A stretch of DNA of 64,000 bases from Bacteroidetes bacterium 43-93 (GTDB lineage Bacteria > Bacteroidota > Bacteroidia > Chitinophagales > Chitinophagaceae), in the NCBI GenBank assembly GCA_001897855.1, contig MKUO01000027.1:1-64000 (forward strand), read 5' to 3'. The position numbers and the translations under genes are program-made. Below, piece by piece: positions 61,260 to 64,000 of this stretch (positions are counted from its first letter, which is position 1; every line of letters begins with the position of its first letter). The notes beneath the pieces are model-generated. The model was not told where the DNA came from and ran no database searches. It saw only the letters and a list, made by a program, of their open reading frames with translations.

Positions 61260-63314
61260 TTACCAAACCTTAGCACGTGTTGCATCATCACGATACATTT
61301 TATCACCCGGCTTGATGTCAAATGCTTTATAGAACTCCGGCATATTGCTCAGCGGGCTGTTACAACGCCAGATGTTCGGAGAGTGGGGATCAGTTTTGAT
61401 TCGTGAAGCCAGCTCTTCAGGAGTAGTATTTGCCCTCCAAACTTGCGCCCAGCTCAGGAAGAAACGTTGGTCAGGAGTAAAGCCATCTATCTTGTCTGTG
61501 CTTTGTCCTTGTTTTGTTTTCTTAAATGCTTCGTATGCAATAGCAATACCACCAAGGTCAGCCAGGTTTTCACCAAGCGTCAGGTGGCCGTTTACATGTA
61601 TACTATCCAATACAGTATAGCCGTCAAATTGACTTACTACAACATTCGCTTTCTGCATGAATTTAGCAGAGTCTTCAGATGTCCACCAGTTGTTCAGGTT
61701 GCCATCTGCATCATACAGGCGGCCCTGGTCGTCAAATCCGTGGGTCATTTCGTGGCCTATTACAGCGCCAATACCACCATAGTTTACCGCATCATCAGCA
61801 TTCATATCAAAGAAAGGATATTGCAGGATGCCCGCAGGGAATACGATCTCGTTGAATGCTGGATTGTAGTATGCATTTACTGTCGGTGGTGTCATACCCC
61901 ATTCTGTTTTGTCAACAGGTTTGCCCAGTTTATTGATCATGTAATCGTATTCAAATGCAGATGCTGCTACGATGTTCTGTACATAATCGTTCCCTTTGAT
62001 GGTAAGCTTGCTGTAGTCCTTCCATTTGTCAGGGTACCCGATCTTTTTCAGGAATGCATTCAGTTTAGTGATCGCTTTTTGCTTGGTAGCAGCAGACATC
62101 CAGTCAAGACGGTTAATGCGATCCGCATACGTTTTTTGCAGGTTGTCCAGCAATTCCATCATGCGTTGTTTCGCTTCCGGTTTAAAGTGTTTGTCAACGT
62201 ACATCTGTCCCAGCAATTCGCCTACAGAGCCGTCAACTACAGCTAATACTCTTTGCCAACGTGGCTTTTGTTCTTTCTGTCCGCGTACAGTTGTGCCGTA
62301 GAAAGCAAAACGTGCATCTGCAACATTTTGGCTCAGATATGGTGCCATATCGTTCAGCGTGTGGAACTTCAGGTATTTTTTCCATACTTCCAGCGGTGTA
62401 GCTTTCAGTTGTTTGCTTACTTCTGTAAAGAATTTAGGCATACCAACAAGGAAAGAATCCTGGTTGCCAACTTTCATGTTAGCGAACATTACCTTCCAGT
62501 CAATGCCGGGTGTCAGTTTATTGAAGCTTTCAAAATTGTATTTGTTATATAGTTTGTAAGGGTCGCGCATTTCAACGCGTGTCATAGATGCATTAGCTAA
62601 AGCACTTTCCAGCTTAAATACATCTGCCGCATCTTTCATTGCAGTAACGCTGTCTTCGCCCAGCTCTTTGAAAACTGTCACCTGGTACTGCTTATATGCA
62701 TCGCGGATTTTAGTAGTACGCTCGTCCTTATCAAAATAATAGTCGCGGTCTGGTAAGCCTAATCCGCCTTGCCCCATCTGGCATATTTCTGTAGTTACAT
62801 GTTTGTCATCCGGTCCTACATAGAAGCCGAATAACTGGCCCATACCTTCGGTTTGGCTTTGCGCTATTTCAGCAAGCAGTCCGTTTACGTCTTTGATATC
62901 ATCGATGCGTTTCAGCATGCCGTTGATAGGCGTAATGCCTGCTTTATCGATAGTCGCGCTATCCATACCGCTGCGGTACAGGTCACCAACTTTCTGGTCT
63001 GCGCTTCCGGGCTTTGCATCTTTGTTAGAAGCAGCGGCATCCAGCAGTTCATGTAATGCTTTATAGTTATTTTCCTGCAGTTCGTTAAAGCTGCCCCAGC
63101 GTGTTTGGGATGCAGGTATCGGGTTGTTCTTCAGCCATGTACCGTTTGCATACAGGAAGAAGTTATCACCCGGGTGAACTGTAGTATCCATGTTGGCAGG
63201 ATCCAGCAATTTGCGCTCAGACTTTGCCTCGCTGTTATCTTTCTTGCCGTTTTGCTGGCAGGAAGCCAAAGCCAGCAGGCTCAGGCCTGCCGCAAAAGTG
63301 TACTTAAAATTCAT
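61260..63314 (-). CDS. pepO: M13 family zinc metallopeptidase lipoprotein (PepO/neprilysin-like)
   Basis: The ATG at 63314 is preferred over a longer frame because it starts a lipoprotein signal (LLALASC, Cys19); this gives 684 residues. Zinc motif HEMTH is at 521-525, with the third ligand Glu582 in ENLADLGG. The substrate-binding NAYYNP is at 480-485, and the chain ends in KVW, as in neprilysin-type enzymes. It degrades peptides in the periplasm, anchored to a membrane. Confidence 0.95.
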   Translation of the reverse strand: MNFKYTFAAGLSLLALASCQQNGKKDNSEAKSERKLLDPANMDTTVHPGDNFFLYANGTWLKNNPIPASQTRWGSFNELQENNYKALHELLDAAASNKDAKPGSADQKVGDLYRSGMDSATIDKAGITPINGMLKRIDDIKDVNGLLAEIAQSQTEGMGQLFGFYVGPDDKHVTTEICQMGQGGLGLPDRDYYFDKDERTTKIRDAYKQYQVTVFKELGEDSVTAMKDAADVFKLESALANASMTRVEMRDPYKLYNKYNFESFNKLTPGIDWKVMFANMKVGNQDSFLVGMPKFFTEVSKQLKATPLEVWKKYLKFHTLNDMAPYLSQNVADARFAFYGTTVRGQKEQKPRWQRVLAVVDGSVGELLGQMYVDKHFKPEAKQRMMELLDNLQKTYADRINRLDWMSAATKQKAITKLNAFLKKIGYPDKWKDYSKLTIKGNDYVQNIVAASAFEYDYMINKLGKPVDKTEWGMTPPTVNAYYNPAFNEIVFPAGILQYPFFDMNADDAVNYGGIGAVIGHEMTHGFDDQGRLYDADGNLNNWWTSEDSAKFMQKANVVVSQFDGYTVLDSIHVNGHLTLGENLADLGGIAIAYEAFKKTKQGQSTDKIDGFTPDQRFFLSWAQVWRANTTPEELASRIKTDPHSPNIWRCNSPLSNMPEFYKAFDIKPGDKMYRDDATRAKVW

Positions 63315-63406
63315 TACCGTGTAGTTTTGAGCGTCAAATGTACAAAACAAAGAATACAGATTACATATATGTAATTTGTTGTCAAGGGTGAAAAATCGGG
63401 GGAAAC

Positions 63407-64000
63407 TTATGCAGTCTTTCGCCTGTCGCGCCTGATGTGCTTCACTTCTACAATGCTATGGAATAGGTATATCTTACCGGTAGACAGTTGTTTGCAGCGA
63501 GACCGGGTACGCAGATGCTCTACTATCTCATAAATGTGGCCATCTTCCGTTTCAAACCAATGGCCTACTTCCAGGTCATCAACAAGATAATGGCTTGGCT
63601 TAGGTTCGTCATACCTATATAGCGCTTTATATAATGCCTGGTCTGTACAGGTGCTTGCCGCCGGGTTTTTAATATACGCTATCAGCGCTTTTTCTACATC
63701 GGCAGGAAATATCTTCTTGCCTATAAAAGGTATCAGCACATGCCTGAACTGTGTTTTCCATTCCTTGCCATGTGGTGGTATGCTGTTCTTAAAATGATTG
63801 TAGGTAAGCATATGTGCCAGCTCATGCAGCAAGGTTATCAGGAAGCTATATTGGTTCAGCGTAATGTTTACAGTTATACGATGGTGTGGATCCTCTTTTG
63901 TTGGGTTACGGTAATCGCCCAGCACAGATTTGCGTTCCTGTGTCAGGGTCAGGTGTACGGTGTTATCTCTGAAGTAGGGCGCCACCAGGTCAAAGGTACC
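63407..64000 (-). CDS. SprT-like zinc metalloprotease domain protein, 5' end outside window
   Basis: The frame stays open to the last base of the window (the codons before the first GTG read GTFDL), so the start lies beyond it and the visible part has 197 residues. HELAHMLTYNHF is the HExxH zinc motif of SprT-like proteins, followed by GKEWKTQFR, where the third histidine precedes as PPHGKEW. The C-terminal 80 residues are beta-rich with basic ends (VKHIRRDRRKTA). SprT-like proteins act on protein-DNA crosslinks or are uncharacterised; no specific role is claimed. Confidence 0.85.
   Translation of the reverse strand, partial: GTFDLVAPYFRDNTVHLTLTQERKSVLGDYRNPTKEDPHHRITVNITLNQYSFLITLLHELAHMLTYNHFKNSIPPHGKEWKTQFRHVLIPFIGKKIFPADVEKALIAYIKNPAASTCTDQALYKALYRYDEPKPSHYLVDDLEVGHWFETEDGHIYEIVEHLRTRSRCKQLSTGKIYLFHSIVEVKHIRRDRRKTA

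Noticed and set aside
61443-62246. 267-codon plus-strand frame inside the M13 peptidase gene
   Set aside because: It is antisense to the zinc-motif region of a complete, well-conserved enzyme; it has no promoter or domain.
1-64000. CRISPR arrays, tRNA genes, transposases, integrases and prophage genes
   Set aside because: None was seen: there are no regularly spaced identical repeats of CRISPR size, no cloverleaf sequence in the intergenic regions read, and no mobile-element enzyme among the proteins.

Overview
The window is chromosomal DNA from a member of the Bacteroidota, most likely a Chitinophagaceae-like bacterium. This rests on several kinds of evidence: families typical of that phylum (T9SS C-terminal sorting domain, TonB-dependent receptor with carboxypeptidase-like regulatory domain, DUF2911, DUF2851, DUF1573, a CXXC-less Mrp), AT-rich ribosome-binding regions without strong Shine-Dalgarno sequences, and repeated TAnnTTTG promoter elements a few tens of bases before start codons. 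No phage, transposase, CRISPR array or tRNA was seen. Gene density is high and most genes are ordinary core or accessory genes.

Layout. 1-110: 3' end of a 5S rRNA and its terminator, so an rRNA operon ends here. 0.2-9 kb: a lipoprotein, a surface protein, Mrp, a TMEM175-type channel, and a minus-strand operon of PIG-L deacetylase, a previously unlisted 29-residue membrane peptide, a sodium/solute symporter and a small protein. 9-16.6 kb: thiamine-binding protein, pyrF, DUF2851, OsmC, lipA, outer-membrane and PPOX-like proteins, and a polytopic membrane protein. 16.6-21.8 kb: a TonB-dependent receptor and a T9SS-exported protein, each preceded by an array of 11-bp-spaced TAACAT-like repeats in the same phase to a TAnnTTTG promoter (a Pho-box-like operator). 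21.8-33.3 kb: LOG, CsbD, SPFH plus ribbon-helix-helix protein, Ndh-2, HolB, RicT and several small unknowns. 33.3-43.2 kb: porin, RecQ, FolK, methyltransferase, SppA, fasciclin protein, L-serine dehydratase.

43.2-50.6 kb is the most distinctive region: waaA followed by an operon for 3-deoxy-octulosonate sugars: a KdnA-like aminotransferase, a KdnB-like alcohol dehydrogenase, kdsA, a transaldolase-CBS fusion, a KdsC-like phosphatase and kdsB. Together they would make CMP-activated 8-amino-3,8-dideoxy-Kdo (Kdo8N) for lipopolysaccharide. The usual arabinose-5-phosphate isomerase KdsD (SIS-CBS) is absent; a fructose-6-phosphate-aldolase/transaldolase domain carrying KdsD-like CBS domains sits in its place. 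The operon is interrupted by a four-helix-bundle (23S rRNA intervening-sequence type) gene bounded by 18/19 inverted repeats, which looks like a small inserted cassette.

50.6-64 kb: alpha/beta hydrolase-like protein, S9 peptidase, dapB, MqnP/UbiA-type prenyltransferase, DUF1573 protein, peptidase T, MarC, GT2 and GT39-like glycosyltransferases, a small carboxypeptidase-regulatory-domain protein, an M13 lipoprotein peptidase, and an SprT-like protein cut by the window edge.
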